Notes: generated from the sequence alone by a model not told the origin. Shown: positions 36,939 to 57,039, counted from the first letter of the stretch. The stretch is DNA of 64,000 nucleotides from Halocaridina rubra (GCA_037179515.1 JAXCGZ010005688.1:158275-222274); one strand, 5' to 3'. A program made the numbers and translations.

Positions 36939-39907
36939 GATGTTTCGGGTAACTGTCGCTCTCTGCCTATTAACCTGTGGCTTATCGCAGGACGCCTTCA
37001 TCGATAAAGTTGGTATACTACAATGATAAGCATACGTTCAGAATATAGTCTGTAATTATAGGCATGGTTCAAGTAGGAAGATGAATCTAAATGATTTATT
37101 GGCTGTCTTAGTATGGATGGTTCTTTTAGGAAGATGGACTAAATGCTTATTATCTGTATTTCAGGGATGGTTCTTTTAGGAAGACAAACTAAATGGTTAT
37201 TGTGTGCTTTTTTTAGCGAGGGTTCGTTTAGGAAGACGGACTAACTGTTTATTGTCTGTTCTTTAGGGATGGTTCTTTTAGGAAGATGAACCTGATTGCT
37301 TATTGTCTGCTTTTTAGGGACGGTTCCTTTAGGCAGATGGACTAAATGTTGGTTACTTGTACTTTAGGGATGGTTCTTTTAAGAGACAGACTAGAATGGT
37401 TATCGTGTGTTTCTTTAGGGAGGGTTCTTTTAGGAAGACGGACTAAATGTTTATTGTCTGTTTTTTAGGGATGGTTCTTTTAGGAAGATGGACTAAATGT
37501 TTATTATTTGTATTTTAGGGATGGTTCTTTTAGGAAGACAGACTAAATGGTTATCGTGTGTTTTTTTAGGGAGGGTTCTTTTAGGAAGACGGACTAAATG
37601 TTTATTGTCTGTTTTTTAGGGATGGTTCTTTTAGGAAGATGGACTAAATGTTTATTATCTGTATTTTAGGGATGGTTCTTTTAGGAAGACAGACTAAATG
37701 GTTATCGTGTGTTTTTTTAGGGAGGGTTCTTTTAGGAAGACGGACTAAATGTTTATTGTCTGTTTTTTAGGAATGGTTCTTTTAGGAAGACGGACTAAAT
37801 GTTTATCGTCTGTTTTTAGGGATGGTTCTTTTAGGGAAATGGACTAAATGTTGACTGTCTGTTTTTTTTAGGGATGGTTCTTTTAGTAAGACGGACTAAA
37901 TGTTTATTGTCTGTTGTTTTAGGGATGGTTCTTTTAGGAAGATGGACTAAATGTTTATTGTCTGTTTTTTAGGGGAGTTTCTTTTAGGAAGACGGACTAA
38001 ATGTTTATTGTCTGTTTTTTAGGGGAGTTTCTTTTAGGAAGACGGACTAAATATTTATTGGCTGTTTTTTAGGGATGGTTCTTTTAGGAAGATGGACTAA
38101 ATGTTTATTGTCTGTTTTTAGGGATGGTTCTTTTAGGAAGACAGACTAAATGTTTGTCTATATTTCTAGGGATGGTTCTTTTAGGAAGATGGACTAAATG
38201 TTTATTGTCTGTTTTTTAGGGATGGTTCTTTTAGAAAGATGAACTAAATGTTTATTGTCTGTTTTTTAAGGATGGTTCTTTTAGGACGATGGACTAAATG
38301 TTTATTGTCTGTTTTTCAGGGATGGTTCTTTTAGAAATATGGACTAAATGTTTATTGTCGGTATTTTAGGGATGGTTCTTTTAGGAAGATGAACTAAATA
38401 TTTATTGTATGTTTTTTAGGAATGGTTCTTTTAGGAAGATGAACTAAATGTATATTGTCTGTTTTTAAGTGATGGTTCTTTTAGGAAGACGAACTAAATG
38501 TTTATTATGTATTTTTCATACTTAATTTCATATAGGCACACGTGATCCGAGTATCATATCTATTTTTATCTCGCATTAGTTGAAAAGCCTCTTGGAACAT
38601 TTATTCGTAAATGAAAAAGGTTTATTTATCCTGTGTTACTTATTTTTTACTTAGTCTTGTTCGAAAATTCTCCTTGAAATATTTCTGGAAAAAATGGGTT
38701 AATCTCTTATATGCTTTTAATTCAAATTGAAATTAACTTATTTTTATGTATCTTACGTTATTAAAGCCATTTTAGTTCCAACTTATCTGAGTCCTGGGTT
38801 AATTTTCACAATGCATATAAGGAAATTATTCTAGACACTTTGTTCGTCATATTAATATATATATTATATTTATTTGCTTAATAGTAAAATTCAGTTGATT
38901 ATCGTACGTATACTTACAGGTGATAAAATTCGGTTGATTATCGTACGTATACTTACAGGTGATGAGGAACTGCCTAGGTGAAGATCTGTATTTGATTATC
39001 ACCAATCAAATATATAAAGTATATATTTTATAGGCATATATTTAATAGTAAAATTCGGTTGATTATCGTACATATACTTACAGGTGATGAAGACCTGCCT
39101 AGGTGAAGATCTGTATTTGAATATCATCAATCATATAGCTAAAGCCTCGAGAACGTGTCGCAACATGCCTGTTTCCATTAACTTGGATGCAGACAGTAAT
39201 ACTACAGCCACGCTAGACTCTGAAGAATTCATGAGAGTGTCTGGTGAAGCTGAGCCTTACGAAGGATCTGGTGAGATCGAGTCGGGAGAAAATTTCAGTC
39301 ATGAAAAAGAGAGCAGTCAAGAGAGTAATGGTGGCCAGGAGGAAGGTTCCAGCCATGAAAAAGAGAGCAGTCAAGAGAGTGATGGTGGCCAGGAGGAAGA
39401 TTCCAGCCATGAAAAAGAGAGCAGGCGAGAGAGTGATGGTCGCCAGGAGGAAGATTCCAGCCATGAAATGGACTCAGCTGATGAAGGCAGCGCAAGAGAT
39501 CCATGGAAGATTATCACGGTATTACATATAGGGGGGTTCTGGAGGGAAAAGTCTAACCAAAACCCTGTTTATTGGGTCTATACATGTGTGCTGACGTGAT
39601 AGTAATAGGGAGAAGCGATTAATATGGTCTTTGATTGTTAGAGATCATGGAACGAATGTGTAAAAGGAAGGAAATCATTAGAATGTTTTTGAGAGGAAAA
39701 ACTGAAGTTTTAGCACAGAGTGACACAGAGTTAAAAGGAAAAGGCATCTGCTAAGTGGGTGAGTGCTTTGACTCGGCCACTCCATTTTCAAAAGGGATTA
39801 AGGCCTCTGAATGCAGATATTGACAGGCGGGGTGATAATAGCATTTCATTTCTTCATATATAGCCTGGAATACAAGATAACATTAATTCTAAAATTTTTG
39901 ACTTTTC

Positions 39908-39938
<31 letters not shown>

Positions 39939-41063
39939 CTCCAATGGACTAGCATTTTCATAAATTTAAAAGCACTCTCTGTGGCCGAAAAGTACTAGAA
40001 ATTTATATTTCAAATACATTCTCGACCACAAAACAAAAATCAAATGATATTTCTTTCTTTAATAGGATATATTCAAAGGAGTCTCTGAACAAAATGGTCT
40101 GGCTGTCTTTCCCTATCCCATCCTTTATATACCAGCCCGAGAACAGAATACAAAAAATAGATGGGTGAGTAAGCAAAATGGAAAACCTGTTACTATTATT
40201 TTTTTTTTAAGTTTTAGAAAAATGAAAATTGAGGCTTCCAGTATCTGTTTCTCAGCGGAGATGACTCAAACACTACACAAAGCGAGTTCTATGCATGGTA
40301 TTTTTTCACGAATGGATTCGGTTTTACGTCACGAACTTCCTCTTCTACTAAGTTCTAGGACGGTTGCCTTCTTACGAAGGACTTGTTTTGGCAGATGTAA
40401 TCGTTACCCTGAGTGTATGCCCTTACTAACCTCAGTCCGTGACGGGGTGCGACTAATAGAGCTCTGAATTGTTAACTCAATTCAGACCTTAATGGATACT
40501 ACTGATTCACATTAGTAGGAAGTAATGTTATTTAGAAAACTGGGTGACCCTACCTGGTTGATTTGCAGGCTTGTGGTCTATTGTCACCGTGTTAATTATA
40601 ACCAATAATACAATTTAATTTTCCGTACTTATAGTCATCACAACATTGATATCTTGAAAGGAAATAATTTGCCTTCAGAGGTAAAAATATGAAATAGCAA
40701 TCTTGAGAAAATTCTGGGATGTTTCATTGTGAATGAATAAGTAAATGACCCACACAAAAGAATATTTAGCTCCTCTGTTTTATGTTTGATCAAATATTAC
40801 TCATTGATACCGTTTCTGTGTCTTTTTATATACTCTACAGAGACGAGATGTCCTATATGATAGTATCCTGCTGCAGGACATTATGCTAAAAGTGAAAACA
40901 ATGATCAGCAACTTCACGTGTACTTTGCAGCAAGTAAATGCGGTAAGATACAAAGTTACACCTTTGCTGAAGTTGCAGAGGGATGAAGTATTCGTAGATA
41001 TTATCTTACTGATATGACAGAAACTGGAATGGATGTGTGTATGCGTGCTTGTGTGTGTGTGTA

Positions 41064-41105
<42 letters not shown>

Positions 41106-42020
41106 GGGTTACCATGAGATGAAGAAGCGAGGGCAAACCAGCTGAGACTATCGGGTCTCACTGCAGAAAGTCTAACCCTATTACCTTTTGGATGTCCCAC
41201 CAGGGTGGTGGATGGAACTATAGAAGTCCTATCCACATAGATGTAAGAGGAATGGTTGAGGTGTATTTACTTCCGGTGAATGCCTGTGCTTTTACTCGGG
41301 CACCTCCCTTACAAGGGGAATTACGGTCATTAAATGTGTATATATGTATGGATTGACATACTTCCAAATATATTATACTCTCTTCGTGTATTCCAAACAG
41401 ATTGACGAGAATTACAACATAAACATGGAGGTATGGACTGCTGCTGATGATTCCGTGGCTGATCCAGGTTTAATTTCAGAAATTATCCAGTCCAGGGAGG
41501 AATGCTATGCATTTTCAGTAAGCTAAATTTCTCTGTCAGAAGTCTATGAATACTACTAGCTTCAGTAAGCTAAATTTCTCTGTTGGAAGTCTATGCATAC
41601 TAGCTTAAATTGATTATTTAGAGAAACTCCACGTTATTATAATAGCAAAAAACCAGAATATTGATTATCACACATTATATTTTTACTTTAAGAGGAATGA
41701 CCCAATGATACTTGCATAGTATATTACAGAATGAAAGGAATATTTCTCAGACACGTTCTTTTTCCTCCATACAGGAATGTATGCCAAAGGATTTTATCTC
41801 TTCTCCTGTCCCTCAAAGCCTCAAAAGACTATTGGCTTTCATAAAATGCGACAAAATGGCACGATTCGGTATCTGCATGAAGCATAATTTGAAGAACCAT
41901 CTGGAGGCATTTGACATCCAAGATTTTCCAGGGTTAGAAGGTACGGACGATTTGCAGAAAGCGGATACTCTTCTTCATATACTGTGGGGCAGAGAGAGTA
42001 AGGACTTTGATATATACTGA
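36939..42020 (+). CDS. Secreted cysteine-containing protein, copy B, with acidic Ser/Glu repeat exon
   Basis: I do not recognise this family. Coding exons are 36940-37008 (signal peptide MFRVTVALCLLTCGLSQD), 39084-39518, 40066-40164, 40841-40942, 41401-41517 and 41775-42020; every join is phase 0 and the sum is about 355 residues. A splice acceptor (TTTTGCAG) sits one base before the ATG, so a 5' UTR exon lies upstream. The donor after exon 1 (AAA|GTTGGT) is weak; the GT four bases later (GTATAC) would shift frame into a stop. Exon 2 begins VMKTCLGEDLYLNII and then carries about three 20-residue repeats of type HEKESSQESDGGQEEDSS. The last four exons match copy A: SNFTC sequon, a Cys before the fifth exon end, and a terminal exon with CMPK, KCDKM, ICMKHN and LLHILWG, ending DFDIY. 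A role in haemolymph or an extracellular matrix is possible but unproven. Confidence 0.78.
37060..38515 (+). repeat. 50-bp minisatellite, about 29 units, in intron 1 of copy B
   Basis: Unit GGATGGTTCTTTTAGGAAGA, CGGACTAAATGTTTATTGTC, TGTTTTTTAG. Between about 37415 and 37720 a three-unit (150 bp) block is itself repeated. Confidence 0.93.
38899..39120 (+). repeat. Triplicated splice-acceptor region before copy B exon 2
   Basis: TTATCGTACGTATACTTACAG followed by GTGAT occurs near 38899, 38938 and 39063. The second copy also includes the exon start (GTGATGAGGAACTGCCTAGG ... ATCACCAATCA). Confidence 0.85.
39298..39470 (+). repeat. 60-bp coding repeat, about three units
   Basis: GAAAAAGAGAGCAGTCAAGA, GAGTGATGGTGGCCAGGAGG, AAGATTCCAGCCAT; encodes the acidic 20-residue repeat of copy B. 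Confidence 0.93.
40316..40452 (-). mobile_element. SINE-A copy 18, variant subfamily, head missing
   Basis: ATTCGGTTTTACGTCACGAA to GACGGGGTGCGA; lies in the intron after the 40066-40164 exon of copy B. Confidence 0.85.
41036..41104. repeat. (GT)n microsatellite
   Basis: Interrupted GT ending in GCGCGCGC; intron of copy B. Confidence 0.93.
41513..41612 (+). repeat. 49-bp duplication that includes a splice donor
   Basis: TTCAGTAAGCTAAATTTCTC at 41513 (real donor of copy B) recurs at about 41563 with the following 30 bp. Confidence 0.85.
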
Positions 42021-43022
42021 ATGGAGTATTTACGAAAGTTAATTTTGACAAGTGGTGTTACTTAACCGAAGCTAGGAATAATTTTGATGCCTCATAAATT
42101 TTTTTTTCTGACTCCACTTTGGGATGGTAAAACAGAGGTGACGTTATTTTTAACTGTTGTGGCTATATTTTTCATATTTTTGTTGATGCTACAAAGGGTT
42201 AGAATCACAGCTTGTTAGGCAGAATGTAGGTGTTGGTGTTAATGATGTAAAGGCTGATAATATAAGTAAACTGACAGATTTCTAAATTTTCATCATCATT
42301 GTATATTGTCCTCCGTATAAGGGGAGAGAGCAAGTCATAAACCGCACTGCAGAACTGTAGACTATTATCTTTAAAATCTGCTTAGTGATGGCGCATTAAT
42401 GCTCTGATTATATTTTCTATATATTTTACAAAGTATGTTTACATTTTTCCTTAAGATTTAGATTACGTTTTGCTTAAATGTATTTTGGTATCTATGTGAA
42501 ATTTACAAGCATAATTGTAATTCAAAACATTATATTGTGCGTAGTGTCTCTTGGTATAAATAGGTATCATACCCCTTTCAAGGACATTAATTATATCTGT
42601 GTAATAGTTTTAGGTCACAGGAATTTATATATTAAGTGCAAAACATAAGAGTTTTGTTACCAAGATATTATAAGAAAGTGGTGTGATTTGGTCTTCTGAA
42701 AGCATAATATAGGAAAAATGAGTCATGCTTTGAAAAGTTTTCATCATCAGCGTTTTATATATACAAAAGATATGCACGCACGCGCACACACACACGCATT
42801 GTTAATGGTTGAGACAAACCATTACAAATCAACTTTACTGTTACTAGTTGCAACAAAAACCACTCAATGGAAGCAAAGTTTCATGAGTTGGCAAGGAGAT
42901 CACTATGGTTTCATGCCTAACTGGTTGTAAAAAACCACTATTGGATCATAAGTGTTACTGGTTGGGCAGAAACCACTTTATGGTTTATATCAAGTGCTAC
43001 AGAAGTGTGAAGACACCACTTA
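42021..43022. other. 3' flank of copy B
   Basis: AT-rich, probable 3' UTR in its first part. No clear poly-A signal picked and no other gene seen. Confidence 0.35.
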
Positions 43023-43252
43023 GGCCCGATTTCTTAAATAGTGTAAACCTAGAATACTATATTGTTAGTTAGCTAGACACACACAAATGGATTTCATAAA
43101 CGACTCTGACGCGGTTCTGTGTATAGCTAGGATCCCGCATGGGATCCTAGCCATACACAGAACCGCGTCAGAGTCGTTTATGAAATCCATTGGTCTTTCT
43201 AGCTAACTAACAATATGGTATCCTAGGTTTTCAGTGTTTAAGAAATCGTGCC
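43023..43252. mobile_element. Foldback element F, copy 1, near-perfect 230-bp palindrome
   Basis: Left arm GGCCCGATTTCTTAAATAGT ... GACGCGGTTCTGTGTATAGC, centre GATCCCGCATGGGATC near 43130-43145, and the same sequence back on the other strand to GAAATCGTGCC. Confidence 0.9.
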
Positions 43253-43689
43253 TTTATATCAAGTATGACATACGTGTTTCTCAGAAATACTGCAATGGCA
43301 AAAAACATTCAATATATGATACACAAATATTCTGTGTGGTTTACTTTTGTTTGGAATATGTTATAGAAGGTAAGAGCGACATAGTGTGAGCTTAGATTAC
43401 CGCTCCATGTCTTACGACTTTGCGAATATTAAATCCATCTTTGTAGGGTAGTTGTTCTGTCTAGCTTCTGTATGCTGTTCCTTGACTGACTTCTCCTGCA
43501 GCAGAATGAAACCTTCTGTTGATAATTATTTGTAACTGTAATGTTGCTGTCGACTTATGCACAGACTTCGGCATTACTTCACTTTAAAATATGTATAGAT
43601 TAGGTGATGTTGTGTTCTTAAATGTTAATGTGTATAGATTTGGTGATGTTGTGTTCTTAAGTAAATGTTTTTTTAAGTATTGATGGGCA

Positions 43690-43800
43690 ATATTCAGGTG
43701 ATTACCTGAGGATCGCATTTTCAACCCAGCTACGGAAGAAAGGCATTCAGCCTTAGTTCCCCAGCTCAGACCTTTGTGTCCATCTCCATTTGAATGGACG
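43690..43800 (+). mobile_element. SINE-C fragment
   Basis: TGATTACCTGAGGATCGCAT to TGTGTCCATCTCCATTTGAA; decayed. Confidence 0.5.
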
Positions 43801-44020
43801 AAAAATAATATTGCTTGTGGCAATAACTTATTTTTCGTGTACTACTATGATGAATGTTTATTTTTCTGCACATTACAATGAAGTATACAATAGAATTAAT
43901 GCGTTGAACTTTGTATAAGAAATAAAAAAAAAAAATCACCAAAAAAAATTGTGGCACTGTTTTATATGCCACAGCAAATCCTCATTTTCTCACTCGAATA
44001 GGGGTAAACAAACATGTTGG

Positions 44021-44168
44021 AGTTCGCGCCCCGTCACGGTCTGAGGTTAGCAAGGGCATGCACTCAGGGTAACGATTACATCTGCCAAAACAAGTCCTTT
44101 GCAAGAAGGCAACCGTCCTAGCCCTTAGTAGAAAAGGGAGCCCGTGACGTAAAACCGGAACAACAACA
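44021..44168 (+). mobile_element. SINE-A copy 19, head-truncated
   Basis: AGTTCGCGCCCCGTCACGG to CCGGAAC. Flanks ACATGTTGGAG and ACATGCTGGAG look like the target duplication. Confidence 0.87.
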
Positions 44169-45257
44169 CATGCTGGAGTTAAGGCATTAAGATTTGATGC
44201 CTTTCCTAACGCCCAGAGGTTGCCTCGAACATACATTAGTCGTTTCCAGATTCAAGTGGTGCTGACAATGTTGCGTTAGTTTTGCTGACAGGTAAATAGA
44301 AATTTTACTCTGCAGTGCCTGGCTGCCAATAAATTTGTTGAAAGGTCTTGGTTATTAACTAAGCAGGAAGCACATGGTCATACCTCATGTGCTGAATCAG
44401 GTCTTATAAACAATTAAATGAAGTACCTCCAAGAAGCTAAGAGAAGTGCTTGAGGTATATTAACTTCTGGTAAATATGTGATTGGATTCCGCCAACCCCT
44501 TATAAGAGGACCTCGCCCATTGTATGTGAAAATATGTTTTGTATGGCAAAAGGAAGCCCATAAATCAGTTGAATATTCATAGTCATTTTTTGCAAGATTT
44601 ATCAACATGTGCATGATCTGAATAAAAGACATTGCATTTTATGATATATATTTTGCAAATAATTTCCAAGAACTTAAAACAGTTCTGTCAAATTAGTCGA
44701 GACTAAGAAGAAAAGAACAAGTACACTATGTTAAAAGATGCAAAACAATCATTTCAGTCTGTAAGAATACAGTACAGTAAAACTGGGCAGATATTATAAA
44801 AGATGGCAGTTACATGCATTAAACTGTGTACCACAATCTTAAAATAGCAGATTAATCTGGGGTTAACCTAAATAGTGTACAGTAGATTTTAACCAACTAA
44901 TGCATAAAATTCTATAGTATATGGTTAGTCTAGTCTGTGTCCTTAAATTTTCTTAAAACATAAGGCTATAAAATAAAAAAAATATTGGTTCAGGTACGGA
45001 TGTAAGCCCTTTGTCGTACTGTAGGGCTTGTATGTTTCTTAATTCTATTTAATATTTATAAAACTCTTAAACTAAATTAAAAGTATCACAGTCGAATATG
45101 ATAAAACTTTGAAAAAAAAAGAATTAAAATACTGCAGGTTTGTATAACCTGTTGTCAGATGTCTCTTCCGTGGCATCCAACCTGGAGATCTCTTGCACTA
45201 AGGAAGAAACAGACTTTGCAGACGCTTGGAGCAGCAGGAGTCTTTTGCACTAAATGC
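44169..45257. other. 3' flank of the CCCH gene
   Basis: On the minus strand ATTAAA near 45052 is a possible poly-A signal, and TTAATTTAGT near 45074 holds an ATTTA. No other gene seen. Confidence 0.35.
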
Positions 45258-49681
<4,424 letters not shown>

Positions 49682-49685
<4 letters not shown>

Positions 49686-49717
49686 GACTCAAAATGGTCT
49701 TGTAGCTTTTATATATA
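49682..49717 (-). promoter_or_regulatory. Core promoter of the CCCH zinc-finger gene
   Basis: On the minus strand TATATATAAAAG is followed by an initiator-like GAGTCATTG. The TATAAAA starts 28 bases before the proposed +1 A at 49685, which is canonical spacing. The 5' UTR would be about 80 bases, and the ATG at 49604 has A at -3 (GAAACATGAG). Confidence 0.6.
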
Positions 49718-50194
49718 ACCTCTGATAGATGTTCATTTGTTTTGTCATAGAAATAAAAAACAAATTCTACAGATGTTTATATAGTTATATATATTATGTG
49801 AAAATTGGTGTACTTTAATAAATAAATAATGAAATGAAAGATATTTATACTCAAAGTTAATACAAAAATACAAATGTTAGAAGAGAGAGTGGTTTACAAA
49901 AACAAGTATTATAAAATATTATTGTTTAAAAATTAAAGAAATATATAAATACATTTTTCACATTTGAACATAATTATAAAATAAAAGTTGCAAATAAAAG
50001 TATCTATGCATTATTTTTGTCATAATAGCAGAAAAAACAAAACTTTCATAATTACTATATTTCTTTAATTATATTAAAGTTCCTAGCTACTTTTTTTCAT
50101 AAAGTCAAGATCTAGGAATATCAGTCTGTAAATCCTTTATTAAGGGAGTTCGAATCCATTCTGCCTCAAACAAATTAGGTTTCGATACTTTATT

Positions 50195-54077
<3,883 letters not shown>

Positions 54078-54160
54078 TTTTGAAAAAATTTTGTTGTTTT
54101 GATTTGTTCTTTTGATGCGCTGTCCTTACCTTAGAGTAAAATATATATATTTATTAAGTC

Positions 54161-54174
54161 GTTGTCATGGCAAC
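54161..54174. promoter_or_regulatory. RFX-type X-box
   Basis: GTTGTCATGGCAAC is an imperfect palindrome of two RFX half-sites (GTTGTC and GGCAAC) with an AT spacer. It lies 84-97 bp upstream of the ATG of the small membrane-protein gene on the minus strand. In animals such motifs close to start codons mark many ciliary genes. A SINE-A copy begins about 20 bp further upstream. A chance match is possible. Confidence 0.5.
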
Positions 54175-54196
54175 GCCTTGCAATTAGGTGAAAAAT

Positions 54197-54391
54197 GTTC
54201 CTGTTTTACGTCACGGGCTCCCTTTTCTACTAAGGGCTAGGACGATTGCCTTCTTGCGAAGGACTTGTTTTGGCAAATGTAATCGTTACCCTGAGTGCAT
54301 GCCCTTGCTAACGTCAGACCGTGACGGGGCGCTAACCCTCGACCTGACGCCTCAGAGTCGCGGACGCTACCGCTTGAGCCACGGTGACTAC
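54197..54391 (-). mobile_element. SINE-A copy 23, full length
   Basis: Followed directly by an (ATT)n array at its tRNA-like head side. Lies just upstream of the X-box. Confidence 0.9.
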
Positions 54392-54394
54392 ACT

Positions 54395-54544
<150 letters not shown>

Positions 54545-54755
54545 ACAAATATCACTCTAATATTCACCTTGAACTGTCTAAAGTCGAACTGAGGAGATGG
54601 TGAACTTCACCTACTGACAAGTTGCTTGTTTACATCGACACAAACACGTGTTTTGACGATTTACTTAACAGTAAAACATGCGATTGAAGGGAGGGGGGCA
54701 GAGCCTGACGTCAATATTCGTAAAAACTTATACATTAATTGGTATAAGCAGTCAT

Positions 54756-54958
54756 GTTCCGATTTTACGTCACGGACTCCCTTTTCTACCAAGGGCTAGG
54801 ACGGATAGGACGGTTGCCTTCTTGCGAAGGACTTGTTTTGGCAGATGTAATCATTTCCCTGAATGCATGCTCTTGCTAGCCTCAGACTGTGACGGGGCGC
54901 GAACCCTTGACCTGACGCCTCAAAGCCGCGGATGCTACCGCTTGAGCCACGTGTCTGC
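54756..54958 (-). mobile_element. SINE-A copy 24, with small internal duplication
   Basis: CTAGGACGG is duplicated (TAGGACGGATAGGACGG). Target duplication ATAAGCAGTCATG / ATAAACAGTCATG. Confidence 0.9.
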
Positions 54959-55263
54959 AATTTATATAAACAGTCATGACTGGACAAATTTATACAAACG
55001 GGTTTTCAAAGTAGTGAAGAGGCCTTTGCACACATGGTTGCTATCACCTCTGTTAGGGATTTGGCTGAGTAAAAGCACACACATTTACTAGAAATTAATA
55101 TACTTTGATAACTTTTTTTATCTCCTTAGAGCATAAAAGGTGGCCACGGTTCCCCTTATGAGTCATATGCAGGGTAAGTGGGAAATAGTCTTGTGCTTTG
55201 AGGCCCGACAGCCGCAGCTTCGTTCCATGGGAAACCCCAAACACCCCCTCGTCCCATTTTACT

Positions 55264-55458
55264 GTTCCGGTTTTACGTCACAGATTCCCTTTTCTATCAA
55301 GGACTAGGACGGTTGCCTTCTTGCAAAGGACTTGTTTTGGCAGATGTAATCGTTACCCTGAGTGCTTTGCCCTTGCTAACCTCGGACCGTGACGGGGCGC
55401 GAATCCTCGACCTGACGCTTCAGAGTCGCGGACGCTACCGCTTGAGCCACGGCGACTA
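55264..55458 (-). mobile_element. SINE-A copy 25, full length
   Basis: Target duplication TCCCATTTTACTGT on both sides. Confidence 0.92.
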
Positions 55459-55811
55459 TTCTTCCCATTTTACTGTGCTAGAGTAAATCTATGTTAGCTT
55501 TACAATAGTGAATGCATAGATTTAAACCAACTTAGACATAAAATACAGAAGTTTTAAATGACACAATAACATGCTTTTTTTTTATATGGGAGTAAAGTCT
55601 TTGGGAATATTACCACAATAATATATAAAACTTACATATATAAGGAAATTAACCTTTTTAGTGCCAATGGAAAAATTTTATTTTTGATTAGTGAATAATT
55701 TCCCTAGCTCGGCAGCACAAAAAAAAAAAAAAATCTGAAACCATATCACTAGAAGATATCACAATCCATTATGCATATGAGGTCCTCCTTCAGCAAAATC
55801 AACATTCAGTT

Positions 55812-56006
55812 GTTCCGATTTTACGTCACGGACTCCCTTTTCTACCAAGGGCTAGGGCGGTTGCCTTCTTTCGAAGGACTTGTTTTGGCAGATGTAATCG
55901 TTACCCTGAGTGCATGCCCTTACTAACCTCAGACCGAGACGGGGCGCGAACCCTCGACCTGACGCCTCAGAGTCGCGGACGCTACCGCTTGAGCCACGGT
56001 GACTAC
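55812..56006 (-). mobile_element. SINE-A copy 26, full length
   Basis: Target duplication AGCAAAATCAACATTCAGT, with a 4-5 bp insertion in the right copy. Confidence 0.92.
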
Positions 56007-56179
56007 AGCAAAATCAAAACCAACATTCAGTGGTAATTAAGATCTATCCCTTTGCCTTTGGAAATCCATCAGAGAAAATGACGCTGTCATATTGTCTGAG
56101 GAGATTTACCACCAAGCTGACATGGCCTCTAGGTGATGATATTATAATTTTTGTCCATTATTTTTTGTCGTTTTTGTGT

Positions 56180-56331
56180 TGTAATTAATCCCCATTTGGA
56201 GGGAATGGTCACAGGCAGATTGGAACAGAGGGATAATGGCTGGATGACATTCCAAACGCCCCCCTGGTGAGAATGGTTAAACTTATCACTTCCCAACTCG
56301 CTCGCTCTACCACTGAGCTACCGAGGTCTCC
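56180..56331 (-). mobile_element. SINE-C copy with best tRNA-like head
   Basis: In sense, GGAGACCTCGGTAGCTCAGT then GGTAGAGCGAG gives a clear box A; the body ends in ATCCCTCTGTTCCAATCTGC-type sequence. Confidence 0.65.
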
Positions 56332-56340
56332 TTCACTCTT

Positions 56341-56559
56341 AAGGGCGGTTTAAACGGTCAAACGGTTCGTCGAACTCGGTTCGACAGGCAAGTGTTTGAA
56401 GTGATGTTTGAACGTGTGAACGGGGTATTTGGTTGTCGAACACGTTTATCAAACGTGTTCGACAACCAAATACCCCGTTCACACGCTCGAACATCACTTC
56501 AAACACTTGTCTGTCGAACCGCGTTCGAAGAACCGTTTGACAGTGTAAACCCCCCTTTA
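56341..56559. mobile_element. Palindromic element G, 219 bp
   Basis: Left arm AAGGGCGGTTTAAACGGTCA ... GTATTTGGTTGTCGAACACG, centre near 56450, right arm its reverse to GTGTAAACCCCCCTTTA. No likeness to element F. Confidence 0.85.
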
Positions 56560-56895
56560 CCACGATCTGTAGATATTGTTTACTATAAAGTTTTGATGGC
56601 TGAGGAGAGGATAGACCAAAGTGGCATCTATATTGGAAATACTGATATGAGAAAATGAAAAAAAAAAATACTGTTTAGATTAATAGTGCCAAAATGGGTG
56701 CCAAAAATGACCCAGATACGTTAGTTTATGTGCCAGATGGCACTGTTCATCAGCTTTTGATTTTGCGAGTGCATGTATGCATTCGTATGCATATGTTACA
56801 TATGTATAGTTGCTTATATATCCGTGTGTTGCTCTTTGATAGTTTGTCTCGAAGATTATTGTTTATATCTTCTCAGTTAAATGAGTTTATTTGAA

Positions 56896-57039
56896 ATCTG
56901 ACAGATAATCACAAGTCAATTCACTCCCTATCTCTGTTTCTCTTTACTTTATGTATTCCTCGTGCCCAGGCCCGACGAGGACTGTTTTACTTTGTTATCT
57001 TTTTTGGCCCGTCCTGGTGTCACAATCATAAAAAAATAC
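56896..57039 (+). repeat. Dispersed repeat R-E, copy 2, 3' half
   Basis: Matches the last 145 bp of copy 1, ending CACAATCATAAAAAAATAC. Confidence 0.75.

Noticed and set aside
37060..38515. CRISPR-like direct repeats
   Set aside because: Units are contiguous without unique spacers and lie in a eukaryotic intron.
56339..56658. Open frames on both strands with shared MFERVNGVFGCRTRL
   Set aside because: The likeness is caused by the palindromic element G, not by a gene.
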